A program made the position numbers and the translations under genes. From contig JBDOQK010000018.1 in NCBI GenBank assembly GCA_040437565.1, forward strand, positions 372,001 to 436,000: a stretch of DNA of 64,000 nt, read 5' to 3'. Below, one piece after another: positions 33,124-45,954 of this stretch. The notes under the pieces were generated by a model, which was not told where the DNA came from, ran no database searches, and saw nothing but the letters and a program-made list of their open reading frames with translations. How positions within the stretch are numbered: the first letter of the stretch is position 1; every line of letters starts with the position of its first letter. The DNA comes from Albugo candida (Eukaryota > Oomycota > Peronosporomycetes > Albuginales).

Positions 33124-34652
33124 ATGGCAAGCGGTAAGGAAGCTTGTTCATATTGACATTTTGATCGATGCAGTTTGTGTTTGTTTAGCAAATGTGCTTG
33201 TTCATGTGTATTTTGCGACCGATTTGATTGCAACCGAAGCAAATTCGCAGCCGTTTGACGCTTTTGTAGTCGCACATTTACAGAAATCGCAAATTGCGAG
33301 TCATTTGTCTCTTTCCTATGCATCGACGAATATAGTTCGCAGTCTGAGCAATTTCTTATGGAATGAGACGCTATCGCTGGCACTTCTGTCTGACGTAGAA
33401 TCGCTGTCAATTCGCCTCGACCTCATGCAGCGACTCACAACTCATAGAGATCATTTGCTTTCTTCCGTCACTGTTCCAATAACGCAGCGAAATGGGCGCC
33501 AGGCGCGATATGCTGTCCAATTTCTCCCATCAAAGAAAAGCTCACAAGAAGCGACGATATACTTCTCCATTCAGTATCCGCAGGCTGACCGACTCGGTCT
33601 GGTAGTCGCCTTAAATGAATGCGTTACTGGAAGCTCAAGAAATGAAAAAGTCTTTATACATTTATCCGATCAACACATTCCTCAGGCTTCATCAGTCACT
33701 GATTTGTTTCAAATCGGCTCGGACATATCGATTCTCGCGTTTGTAATCTTTCATGAGAGCAAAGCTTCAATTCCATTCTCGTACGTCGATCCGTCTCAAT
33801 GGAATTCCAATGCGAAATGGACCGCTCATTTCTATTTGATCGACGACACGTTTCATTCGATAACACATGTGACATCAGCCACACTGGCTGCTGAGAATAC
33901 AGATTTTTTGCATGTCCAGCAGATCTACGATGAAGCAATGGAGCCTTTCGCTGTTCTCCGTGTGAAAATGAGCCAACATGAGCGTCTGTCTTTGTCGATT
34001 GATAAGCAGAAGAATCCGTCAGACGAAGCTCTTGGAAAAAGTACAGTCGAAGAGCTCACTGTAAGCGTTCCATTTGCCTCGAAACGAAACATCATACAAA
34101 TGCATTTCTATCACAGCGACAATTGGAATCTGTTTCGGTGCAATTGCAAGCAGCTCAGAGGACAGTCGACTTTTTCCACCAGCGAGAAGAAGAGCAGTTA
34201 CGAGATATCGAGCATATTCAGCCCGAATTGCCTTCTGATGTGGCGCAATTGACCAGGCAGTTTGTCTTCCTTCTCTCAAAATACAAGCAAACGAACAAAG
34301 AGAAGAAATTACTTGACGAGAAATGGAAAAGCCTCAAGCTGTCTGAGGCAGTATTTTGCTCTGTGAAGGTGCGCATCCCACCCAGCAAATCAACTCATGT
34401 AATTTTTTGACGATATCGCAGTGCGCAGAGCTCGAAAATGCACATCAAGCTCAGGCACTCGTCCTGCAAAAGCTGCAAAGGGAAAATGAACAAATTTCGA
34501 CGTTGAAAGTGAGTTCGATTCACTTCATTTTGGCGATAGAAACGCAACGTTTGTTTCCATAGAAAACAATCCGCTTGCAAGAAGAAATCATTGAGCGTCT
34601 GGAAAGCGCTCTCCGGTCACAACCAAAGCTATCGATGCAAAAATCAAATTGA
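33124..34652 (+). CDS. C2-domain and coiled-coil protein, CCDC33-like
   Basis: Five exons (33124-33133, 33174-34060, 34117-34350, 34422-34508, 34563-34652) join in frame into about 435 residues; the first exon has 10 nt. The N-terminus reads as a C2 domain (MASVCVCLANVLVHVYFATD, FDAFVVAHLQ, FLWNETLSLALL), a second beta-rich C2-like part follows, and the C-terminal 135 residues are coiled coil (REEEQLRDIEHIQPELPSDV, LLSKYKQTNKEKKLLDEK, TIRLQEEIIERLESAL). The combination and the final 'R.QE.IIE.LE..L' recall CCDC33, a protein linked to sperm and cilia in animals. A flagellar role is an inference. Confidence 0.6.
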
Positions 34653-34747
34653 GAATCTTTGACTTTTCCATTCCGACTCGGTTCACTGACAGCAGCGCCT
34701 CTCCACGCACTCACTTTATATCTTTTGACGTCGCGAAGAATCACCTA

Positions 34748-35444
34748 ATGGTCCGATCCGAATAGCGTCCTATGACACTTGTAATCTCACGCATTTGCTT
34801 GTAGGCAAGTGTATCGGCCTCAGCATTTGCGCGTTCTAGAGCAGCTTTACGTCGCAAGCCAAAGCCTGTCAAAAAGGTTTGAAAATATCTCAACTTTTTT
34901 CGCGCTCACGAGCCTTGATAGAAATTGGATCATGAAGAGCTGGAAGAAGTTCAAGAGGCATTTCGCTTGTTTGATACGGAAGGAAGAGGAAGCGTTGATA
35001 TGAGAGAGCTCAAAGCTGCTATGCGAGCACTCGGCTTCCAAGTAAAAAAAACTGAGATTCGTGATATGCTTTTCGACATCGATAAAGACGAAACGATGCC
35101 GATTGATTTGGAGACGTTCACAGAGCTCATGACCACCAAAATGGTATGAAAAGCTCGTCTCAGAAAGTAGCTAATGTGTGTGATAGCAATCAAGAGATCC
35201 ACGCGAAGAAATTCTCAAGATTTTTCGGCTTTTTGATGATGATAATACGGGGAAAATCTCATTTCGCAATCTTAAACGCGTGTGCACGGAGCTGGGTGAG
35301 AATCTCACAGATCAAGAAATGCAAGAAATGATTGACGAAGCCGATCGTGACGGTGATGGACTCATCAACGAGGAAGAATTTTTTAGAGTGATGAAAAAAC
35401 GATCGGAAAATCCATTAGACGATCTTGACAGTGACGATGATTAG
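34748..35444 (+). CDS. Centrin (caltractin)
   Basis: Four exons (34748-34750, 34805-34876, 34922-35143, 35187-35444) join in frame into 184 residues. A basic N-terminus ([20 protein letters not shown]) precedes four EF-hands: [60 protein letters not shown] and [20 protein letters not shown]. Hands 3 and 4 keep full Ca2+ ligands; hand 1 ([12 protein letters not shown]) is near-canonical and hand 2 is weak. Centrins act at basal bodies and centrosomes. The C-terminus is acidic (DDLDSDDD) instead of the usual KKTSLF-like end. The first exon is the ATG alone. The last 183 bases recur at 35586-35768 after a gap. Confidence 0.92.
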
Positions 35445-35485
35445 CTTTTATGGCTGTCGTAGGATCCTGCATTCAGATTTCAGTT

Positions 35486-35585
35486 NNNNNNNNNNNNNNN
35501 NNNNNNNNNNNNNNNNNNNNNNNNNNNNNNNNNNNNNNNNNNNNNNNNNNNNNNNNNNNNNNNNNNNNNNNNNNNNNNNNNNNNN
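35486..35585. other. 100-N scaffold gap with duplicated flank
   Basis: 35586-35809 repeats 35262-35485 (224 bp), the 3' ends of centrin and MKS1. Confidence 0.97.
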
Positions 35586-35796
35586 TTTCGCAATCTTAAA
35601 CGCGTGTGCACGGAGCTGGGTGAGAATCTCACAGATCAAGAAATGCAAGAAATGATTGACGAAGCCGATCGTGACGGTGATGGACTCATCAACGAGGAAG
35701 AATTTTTTAGAGTGATGAAAAAACGATCGGAAAATCCATTAGACGATCTTGACAGTGACGATGATTAGCTTTTATGGCTGTCGTAGGATCCTGCAT

Positions 35797-37001
35797 TCAG
35801 ATTTCAGTTTGCTTGGACGGAAAAACGCTAAACTGGACGGAAAGTTTCATATTTGTCGATTTTGTACGTCGAAGTGGCTGATTCTGAGAATACTCGCTCC
35901 AAATAAAAGTGTCTTCCACTCCGAGAAAATATTCTTCTAATTGATTATGAAAGCTTTGAAGTGGTTTTTCCATGCAGACGTGACGCATTCCGGGTGGTGA
36001 GTCGAAAGGTATCGCGATCTCCCCACAACCTTTGAGAAACAAGCGGCTCCAAGAGTCGACTGCATACACTTGCACGCGTAAAGTGAGTATTTGCGTCACG
36101 TCTGTGAGCGTGAACGCATCGTAAAAGCCCAAGAAAACAATGCTCTTTTGCTGGGTCAGAAGACAGCTTCTACGACCAACCATTTTTCTTCCACAATCCA
36201 GAGACTGAATTAAAATCTGATAATCAACGCGAAGTCGATCGTTCACGTGGGCCCATCCACACAGTTTGAGCAATCGAAGCTGAAAAAGCGATTTTTGTGT
36301 GACAGATAAATATCGCTGAGGTTTGATCGCAAAACGTTTGTCATTTACTAATTTTTCAAAAATGTCGGAGAGATTCTCAACAAAGTATTCAAATCGCGTG
36401 CCCAAACTCGTCTCAAATGTGAGAGAGGTCGGGAGATCTGGCGTGAGAATTAAGCGTCTCGATTCCGAGAAGAATGTCAAGCTACACAAAAGTATGAATT
36501 CTTGCTCAAGTAACGCGACGATAAACAGGCTTTCCGGTTTATATTCACGCGTGAAACGATCACGAGCAATCTGACAATTTTTGTCGTTCAAGCTGATGGA
36601 ATCAATCTCTCCCCATCGATTTAATCGCGGTAGATGCGTGCTTGGAGGCTGGGAGGGACCCAAATGCTCGCATCGAATCTATCACGTCGCACTGTGTAAG
36701 TAACATTCCATACATAAACAGTATCTTACTGCCTCCATTTCGACTTTTGAGTATGCGCTCAACACAAATTCCGGAGGACGTGACTCTTTGACCGCATAAT
36801 TCTCTTTGATTGTGATGCAATGGTGAAGTCGCTCGTTCCATTGAAGTGTTCGAATCCATTCTTTTGTGGTATCACCTGATAGCTAAATGAAAAAGTCTAA
36901 TCGCTGATGTTGGCGCATGACAGTAGCCTCACCTGACGAAGTTTGACTCCAAGTCGAAGATTCTCAATTGGACTGCGAGTACGATAATAGCCACATCTCA
37001 T
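35797..37001 (-). CDS. MKS1: MKS1-like B9-domain protein (ciliary transition zone)
   Basis: Three exons (37001-36933, 36882-36730, 36678-35797) join in frame into 367 residues. The start MRCGYYRTRSPIENLRLGVK aligns with the MKS1 N-terminus (AVYRSRDPVRNLRLRVHL), and the C-terminal third is a B9 domain (LRVQVYAVDSWSRLFLKGCG, PFDSPPGMRHVCMEKP, LEEYFLGVEDTF) parallel to MKS1 (EVLSLDFWQRYRVEGYG, RRFFIGG). MKS1 acts at the ciliary transition zone with B9D1 and B9D2. It is much shorter than animal MKS1 (about 559), with the middle reduced. The gene is divergent from the reductoisomerase gene (182 bp between starts) and next to centrin, convergent. Confidence 0.82.
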
Positions 37002-37123
37002 ACTTGCGTTCTAATTGTGGCAGCCAAAGACGTCGACGCATACAGCTAATATCCATGCGACGAATGCGATCATTCAACCAATCAAAATGCTTAAATTGGA
37101 GAATACGTCTTCTGATTGGGTGA

Positions 37124-38707
<1,584 letters not shown>

Positions 38708-38804
38708 AGAAATGTCGCACCACAAAGCCATTAAATTTTGAATACACGAGTTAAGTTTCGTTTTGTGTTTTGATTGGCTGGTTCATATTGCGTTCTTATT
38801 GCTC

Positions 38805-40500
38805 ATGGTTGGCACCAAGAGAGACAATGACAAAGGTTGATAAAAATGATTATTTTCTAATGACGCACTTGATTGGTTGAAACCTCGCGTAAACTTCATT
38901 TTAGAGCACACGACAGCGAGCAACGGTGGAAAGAAGAAAGCGAGACGTCTTCGGCGACAGGTGCGACTATACGAGTTCGATTATCATATTACAGTGCTTA
39001 CTCACATGTAGTCAGATGAAGAGAAACTAATTGCAGAAAGTCGTCGAAGCATCGAGATGTGCGCCAAAAGCGGCGATGCTATTGGAGCATTAACTACACT
39101 TCAGCACTTGAAAAACAAAAATGTTGAGGCGCCTGCATACTTGTATCGAGTCACTCTCAATGTGTGTAGTCAATCTAGCAAACTGGAGAGTTTAGTCGAT
39201 GGACTATTCGACTTATTCAAGGAAATGGAAAGCATCCCAGCACAAAAGCTCATCGATGAAAACACGTTAACTGCTATGATACGAATTTGCGCACAAAGCA
39301 AACACTTTGATCGCTGTGCACAACTCTTCGACAAAATGGAAATTTACGATATCAAACCAAAATTACGGACTTTCGCTTCTCTACTTTGCGCGTATGCTGC
39401 CAGTGGAAATCTCAAAAAAGCTTTGGATATTAAGCTAATGATTGAGCAAAATGGTATCAAGATGACGGAGAATGAATATGTTGCTCTACTAGATGGATGC
39501 TCGGTCGAATCCGAGCATGTTTTGTTCCCTACACTACTGGACGAATTTGCAAATAATATAATGATTCCAAGTCGATCAACTTGGGCCAATATAAGGCAGT
39601 GGTATAATAGGTATGTGACACAGTACTGTACACAAGACGACGATTCTTATTTTGATCATATAGTGGTGCTGCCTGTGTAAATGGGAAAAAATGGGAATGC
39701 CGAATAATCAATGTAGATGGAAATGGCCATTGCTCTTTGACAAAAAATTGCTTGAAGTCGATTGATTTGACCGTTGAAGAAAAACAGGAGCTGCTCGACA
39801 AAGTACGAATGGCCATTGTCCTTGGCAGAGTTTGTAATAATGTGTAATGCGTAGATTGAGGCACTTATTGGAATGGAAGAAAAGAAAATTGCACAATGGA
39901 ATGACTTTAAAGAGTGGCATCAACAGCATGGGCCCTACGACGTGATTGTGGATGCCGCAAATGTCGCGTACTATAATCAGAATTTCGATGGGCAAGTAAA
40001 ATTTGCTGAACTGAATGGTTTTCTGACTTCTATTTTGCAGTGGTGGCTTTGACTATAAACAGATAAAGCATGTGGTTGAACGGTATCAACAACGAGGAAA
40101 GAAGGTTCTCGTCGTGCTTCACAAGCGCCACATGTCTGCGGATCGAATTCCAGAAGCATATGCTCCAATCTTAAAAGACTGGCTATCTTCACAAACAATG
40201 TACAACTGCTTGCCCGGAAACAACGATGACTGGTACTGGCTATATGCTGCCGTGCAAGGAAGAGATGGCGCTTATCTCGTATCGAATGATGAGATGCGCG
40301 ATCATCATTTTCAAATGATACAGAACGAAACATTTGGGTTGTGGAAGGAACGCCACCAAGTACGGTTTAGTGTCAGCGAACACCATTTACGGGTTGAAGA
40401 ACCAAGTCCGTACTCCAAAAGGATGCAATCCTTGGATAGTGTTTGGTACTTTCCCAACACACACGACTCGGAGTGGCTGTGCTGCAAGCTAGAATCATAA
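38805..40500 (+). CDS. PRORP: Protein-only RNase P (PRORP)
   Basis: Six exons (38805-38835, 38905-38960, 39012-39610, 39664-39802, 39855-39991, 40041-40500) give 473 residues. The N-terminus is basic (GGKKKARRLRRQSDEEKL), suggesting nuclear import, with no organelle presequence seen. PPR helices follow (SGDAIGALTTLQHLKNKN, HFDRCAQLFDKMEIYDIKP, GNLKKALDIKLMIEQNGIK). The NYN metallonuclease domain shows YDVIVDAANVAYY, PGNNDDWYWLYAAVQGRDGA and LVSNDEMRDHHFQM, holding the catalytic aspartates known in plant PRORPs. It removes tRNA 5' leaders. The intron at 39992-40040 starts with gcaagt, a GC-AG intron, which is needed to keep NFDGGGFDYKQIKH in frame. The 3' part is falsely repeated after the next gap. 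Confidence 0.92.
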
Positions 40501-40733
40501 TGACCGCCTATGATTTAGAACTAGTTGAGCTTTTACACGTTGAATAGTTTCCTTCACAATCGAATAGGATCCATCTGAATTCTGTACTCTGAGGAAAGGC
40601 CGATTTGTCAAATACTCCCAAATGTAATATTTCTGGCTCGATAGAAATATACACCGCGTGACGCTGGAATAATACGCGCTGCCGAATGGGGAATACGTGC
40701 TCACGTAGTGGGGTATTTATCAATATCTGACAT
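40495..40733 (-). CDS. Small conserved-looking protein, 65 residues
   Basis: Two exons (40733-40705, 40663-40495) joined by a 41-bp intron (gtgagc donor, ttccag acceptor) encode MSDIDKYPTTVTRCIFLSSQ, KYYIWEYLTNRPFLRVQNSD, GSYSIVKETIQRVKAQLVLN and HRRSL. I recognise no family. The stop codon overlaps the convergent RNase P stop region by 6 bp. The exact copy at 41496-41734 (shift +1001) is an assembly artefact. Its balanced composition and clean splice favour a real gene, but nothing else supports it. Confidence 0.5.
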
Positions 40734-40982
40734 CATTGTAATCATCATCACACTCTAATACTCATAATTATCAAGTCGCAAGTTATCGCAGATGCCGATC
40801 GAGTGTATACTCACACAACGTACGACAACTTTCTGTCACTAATATGTTTAATGAGTCAATCTTTAGTTATCAGGAGCAATTGCGAAGAAGTCACATGTCA
40901 AGAGGTCGGTGGTCGGTCCCAGGGTTTGAAGGAAGTGTGGATCTCGATACATTAGTCGATGCACCTTCACCGCCAGCACGCA

Positions 40983-41082
40983 NNNNNNNNNNNNNNNNNN
41001 NNNNNNNNNNNNNNNNNNNNNNNNNNNNNNNNNNNNNNNNNNNNNNNNNNNNNNNNNNNNNNNNNNNNNNNNNNNNNNNNNN
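40983..41082. other. 100-N scaffold gap with duplicated flank
   Basis: 41083-41983 repeats 40082-40982 (901 bp), the largest false duplication: RNase P 3' end, the 65-residue gene and the start of the next gene. Confidence 0.98.
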
Positions 41083-41844
41083 GGTATCAACAACGAGGAA
41101 AGAAGGTTCTCGTCGTGCTTCACAAGCGCCACATGTCTGCGGATCGAATTCCAGAAGCATATGCTCCAATCTTAAAAGACTGGCTATCTTCACAAACAAT
41201 GTACAACTGCTTGCCCGGAAACAACGATGACTGGTACTGGCTATATGCTGCCGTGCAAGGAAGAGATGGCGCTTATCTCGTATCGAATGATGAGATGCGC
41301 GATCATCATTTTCAAATGATACAGAACGAAACATTTGGGTTGTGGAAGGAACGCCACCAAGTACGGTTTAGTGTCAGCGAACACCATTTACGGGTTGAAG
41401 AACCAAGTCCGTACTCCAAAAGGATGCAATCCTTGGATAGTGTTTGGTACTTTCCCAACACACACGACTCGGAGTGGCTGTGCTGCAAGCTAGAATCATA
41501 ATGACCGCCTATGATTTAGAACTAGTTGAGCTTTTACACGTTGAATAGTTTCCTTCACAATCGAATAGGATCCATCTGAATTCTGTACTCTGAGGAAAGG
41601 CCGATTTGTCAAATACTCCCAAATGTAATATTTCTGGCTCGATAGAAATATACACCGCGTGACGCTGGAATAATACGCGCTGCCGAATGGGGAATACGTG
41701 CTCACGTAGTGGGGTATTTATCAATATCTGACATCATTGTAATCATCATCACACTCTAATACTCATAATTATCAAGTCGCAAGTTATCGCAGATGCCGAT
41801 CGAGTGTATACTCACACAACGTACGACAACTTTCTGTCACTAAT

Positions 41845-43041
41845 ATGTTTAATGAGTCAATCTTTAGTTATCAGGAGCAATTGCGAAGAAGTCACATGTC
41901 AAGAGGTCGGTGGTCGGTCCCAGGGTTTGAAGGAAGTGTGGATCTCGATACATTAGTCGATGCACCTTCACCGCCAGCACGCAAAGGCACATTGCGAGTG
42001 TGCGTGTTAGCAACAGGAATCAGATTCAGCTCTTCCTCACTATCTGTCTAGATCACAAGATGATTCGCTTGTACAAGAGACAACCAAAACCACGTTGGAG
42101 TCTTTAAATCGCTTCGGTGATCGTAATCTTCCACGCGATTCCATTACCAGAGATAAAGGGTGAGTGAGCCCCCTATAAATCTTCATTAATGTGCGGCATT
42201 GAGTTCGCATTTTCATCGTATAGAAATGGGTCATTTTTTGGACGCAAGAAAAAAAATCGAAGGGGAGTATCGAAACGAAGCAATTCAAAAAACCTTCAAC
42301 GACAATATCTTTTTGATTTCCAATTAGAGAATTGTGATCATGGATTGCATCGAAATGACTCTGTTGAAATTTTAGATTTTGATAGCGATTTGATTTTAGG
42401 AAGTCCACCGGATTCTCCATCAGTAATCCACGCTCGATGGGGCGAACCGGTAGAAGATCCCGAACAAATGAACACATGTATGGATTTTGTTCCTAATCCA
42501 TTCAAGCTTGGATTTTGTGTGAATTGCCAAAAACAACATGATGTAACGTCGACCGGAGACGTTGTCTTTACGAAAGAATTCAAAAAAATTTGCCGACCGA
42601 CTGTGTCGAAAACGGCAGCTAATGCACTTGACAATCCTGCAGCTCTGAACAGCATGCTACTTGATAATCAACGCGAATCGGATGTAGATCTCGCGTTGAT
42701 CTTAAGGCAGCGAAGGGATATTTTGCTAAGATTAAAGCGTATTGAACAAGACCGAAAAGTATCGAAGCCCACAAGCAAACGAGGTACGTAGCTGGTCAAG
42801 ATGATACATCATGACATTATAGTTTTTTATGACTATAGCACAGTCTCGGAGTATGTACGTGCGAGAAAGTAATGAGTCATCCACCAAACTGCGCATGCTC
42901 GCTAGCTCTAGGGAGCATGATACCGGAGCTGAAATCACTCCTGAATCATCCATTGCGACACGAACGACCGCATCGCGAAGCTTTTGTGCGGCAAAGGTGA
43001 TGAGAAATCAGGATGGACGACTTGATAGTGTATGGTTGTGA
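41845..43041 (+). CDS. Unknown protein with a C-x10-C-x2-C-x3-H motif
   Basis: Four exons (41845-41999, 42052-42159, 42224-42783, 42839-43041) join in frame into 341 residues. The N-terminus is MFNESIFSYQEQLRRSHMSR. The centre holds TCMDFVPNPFKLGFCVNCQK then QHDV, a possible zinc-binding knot, followed by KTAANALDNPAAL and a helical stretch DLALILRQRRDILLRLKRIE. The C-terminus is Ser/Arg-rich. I do not recognise the family; the Cys-His knot plus NPFK resembles small zinc motifs of cytoskeletal or signalling proteins, but that is only a resemblance. The start also occurs at 40844 in the false copy before the gap. Confidence 0.6.
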
Positions 43042-44110
43042 GGCGTTGCTTTGATTTACACAAACTGTAAATTACTCAATAATATAACATGGTGAGTCTG
43101 GTCGTGCGTAAACTACAGAATATGTCAACATTATTAGTACAGGAGCTTTGGGTGTCAGCGAGTTTATAAGATGCAGATGCCAAGCCGAAATTTACAGTTC
43201 AACTACGGTATACCCCGCGTGAATGACGCAAATTCTTTATTTATTCATGAAGCACTATAACTCTAACTTTCCAGTTGACTTGACATCTAATCATGATTGT
43301 CAGAAGACTTAATACTGGGCGTTAGATAAAGCCCTATCACCTGAGCGTACAAGAGACAGACTGTACGGTACAGCGACTTGATTTGACATATATCTTAGGC
43401 TCGCAATGCAATTGAAAAACCAACTAGAAAGTTGTTTCTTGAAAAAGCATACTTCCCTCGTAAAAATGAGAAATGAATGTTGAATTAACACACTTGATGA
43501 AATATCAGTAGCATCAAATGATTAGTAAGTTGCCGAAATTCATCACCGTACTTACTTTGTGGATGCTGTTGACTTGCGTTCTCGACGAGTAAACTAGGAC
43601 CCTTGTCAAATCTAAGAAGTCTATGGAGTCAGAAGTTGCAAGCCATAGCAAGTGGGCTCATGATAAGTGCGTATATATTTCGGAAAGTATTACCACATCA
43701 CAAGGAACATATCTTTGCTATACTCGAAAATGATAGAAATGGCGAGTTAAGTCCGCGCAAGAAATAAACAATGGCAAGGTATTTCACGTCACATTCCCGT
43801 AGTGGTCCAAGCTGGTCATTGAATGCGCCAAGTTACCGTAAGAGCCATGAGGGCCGGCTACATTATTCTACTCACTAGCGAAACCCCGGAGATCGACATT
43901 CGAGCAAAATCTGCATTTCACCGTTCTTTGATGAAAAACATTATAGTAAGAATAAAATGCGACCTTGCTAAGTATCATCCAAAGCAAAGGTTTGCCCCTT
44001 GTTGCCCCTTGAACAGATGGTACAGCAAAGAAGACTTTTCACGTAAAATCGAGACTGGAAATACATTGATTATGCAATTTCTTTTTCTCTTGTAGACTAT
44101 GCTACTCTTT
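43042..44110. other. Intergenic region, no gene seen
   Basis: About 1.07 kb between the Cys-motif gene and the phosphoesterase array. Short open frames only, without motif or splice support. This begins the gene-poor, repeat-rich part of the window. Confidence 0.5.
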
Positions 44111-45782
44111 TCATTGTCTACATCTTTCCCATATTTCTGCCTTTAAAAAGCCTTGCGAACGAAGCTTACTTCCAAGAAGCTTGCGCAGCTCGAATATAAT
44201 CAACCCAAGCAGAATGACAGTGAGGAAAACAGTAGCAAAAGTCCATGTAGAATAATCAGGCTTTTGATTGTTAATTGTCTTAGTAGCCGGCAGTAGAAGA
44301 CGCTTTGATTGGATTGCAAGTGGTCTAGTGCGTTTGGTCTCCAACAAAGCTGTTTTTTCGATGCAACATGCATCATAAGCGTCTTTCGTAGACCACCAAT
44401 ACAAGCTACAAAGAGCTTTTGCATAGCATTCATAGGTCTCGCACGCTTGCTTCAACACAGGCGATTGTGCTTTCGAGTACCATCGATACTTCTCAATCAT
44501 CTTGAAGTCGTTTTCTATCTCAGTGGCCCAGCTTTTCCAGCTTTTTGATGATAGATCCATGAGGTTATACGCTCTACAGAAACGACCAGGAGTTATCACG
44601 TAAGCCAGTGATGACGATTATGATACTCTTACTTTGTAGCGCGAAATAAAGCCTTCCAATTGTAATATGGCTCTTTATCATTGATATCTGTACCGTGAAG
44701 AACGAAGTCACACAACTCATACGATGTCGGATCATATTCCCATACAATGAATGCCGGGTTATTATTATATCTTGGAGATAGGGCCGTGGTAATGAACAAG
44801 GGAGGAAAATTTCCATCGGGGGAGAACCGTACTTCATTTCTATGCAAGTGTCCAAAGAGTTGTGCTCTGATAATGTCACTGTAATCTTTGATGATTTCTT
44901 TATACATTTCGATATATTCAACCTTCCACTGATTTTCTTCGACGTGTGAATCTAAACTCGGTGGTATATGCCCACATAAGAATGCTACTTGGTTTCTTCT
45001 TTTCATTTCCTTGAGCTCATCTTTCAGCCATTTAAATTGTCCAAGTGGATCATCTAAATTAAGTGATTGGGGCTCGTGATATATTAAGTAAACAGCCGTA
45101 TTTAACGTGATCACCACCAATCTGTTATCAACTGGGTAAGCTACGTATCCATGTAGTTTGAACTGTTTCATGTCTTTATCCGTTATTGTGTCTTTCCAGG
45201 CACCAGCTATTTTAACTACGGTCGAAATTTCCTCCCCTTCTCCAGGAATGTCCATATAATAACTTGGGGCTATGTGAGTGCATGAGTTAGTTACATACAT
45301 AAGATCGTTTCTATGCACTTGCTTGCATCATTATTTCCGATCATTGAGGTAACCCACACTGAATTCTTGTAGTAGTGATGCATTCTTTGAATATTTATTG
45401 TGACCCTTTCAATAACGTGTTCCAGGTCAGCAAAATCGGGAAAGACTGGATGGGAGTTGCTATCACCGGTGTATAAAAAGATATCTGGCTTTTCCATGAA
45501 ACCTTTTGCGTACTTCAATGCCTCTTCGATGAGTTCGAGTGGGGCATCTTTTCCGTAAACTGGCCTAATTAGCTCATGGTCGGGTTCTGACGTACGATTG
45601 CCTTCTAACGCATCAGCGCCTTTTGACACATCGTTGCTTTTTGATTTATCATTGTTCATACTGGTGTAATTCAAATGATTGTCTGAGAAATGCAAGATAT
45701 ATTTTTTACGAACTGTAAATGAGTTTTTCTTCTTGCTACATGGCCCATGGTTTGAGGATGCACCTTTCCGATTCATTCTCAT
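44111..45782 (-). CDS. Acid-sphingomyelinase-like metallophosphoesterase, copy A
   Basis: Three exons (45782-45323, 45269-44633, 44573-44111) give 519 residues. Calcineurin-like metal motifs appear in order: YILHFSDNHLNY, LYTGDSNSHPVF, MIGNNDA, FLCGHIPPSL and QLFGHLHRNEVRF, in the arrangement of SMPDL3/acid sphingomyelinase. The usual GNH(D/E) is GNND, so the catalytic-acid His is replaced. A C-terminal helical domain with cysteines is followed by a TM helix (TFATVFLTVILLGLIIFELR). No signal peptide is seen. The first intron appears to start with gcaagt (GC-AG). Relative to B and C one base is missing near the end, so the last roughly 10 residues are in another frame and the shared MGKM ending is lost. 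Confidence 0.88.
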
Positions 45783-45790
45783 TCGTGGTC

Positions 45791-45810
45791 GATCAAATTT
45801 GATAATGAAC
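45791..45810 (-). promoter_or_regulatory. Oomycete-type Inr-FPR core promoter, copy A
   Basis: On the minus strand GTTCATTATCAAATTTGATC lies 9 bp before the start codon. It matches the oomycete core pattern GCTCATTYYNCAWTTT closely and recurs at the same place in copies B and C. The transcription start would be about 20 nt before the ATG. Confidence 0.6.
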
Positions 45811-45954
45811 TCCTATAGTGTTTATAACGAGTGTAATAGTCGACTCAGTTTATAATGGGAAATGTGGCAGCACATCCGCCCCGTCTAACTTCGAGTGAGT
45901 AGATATAGGTATTTATATAAAAAAGGCTGCAATAGAACAGGGCTAGGTAGCGAA

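Noticed and set aside
35586-35809. A second centrin C-terminal half
   Set aside because: Identical 224-bp repeat after a 100-N gap; assembly artefact.
41083-41734. A second RNase P catalytic domain and second 65-residue gene
   Set aside because: Identical to 40082-40733 at a constant +1001 shift across an N gap; an unmerged contig overlap, not a gene duplication.
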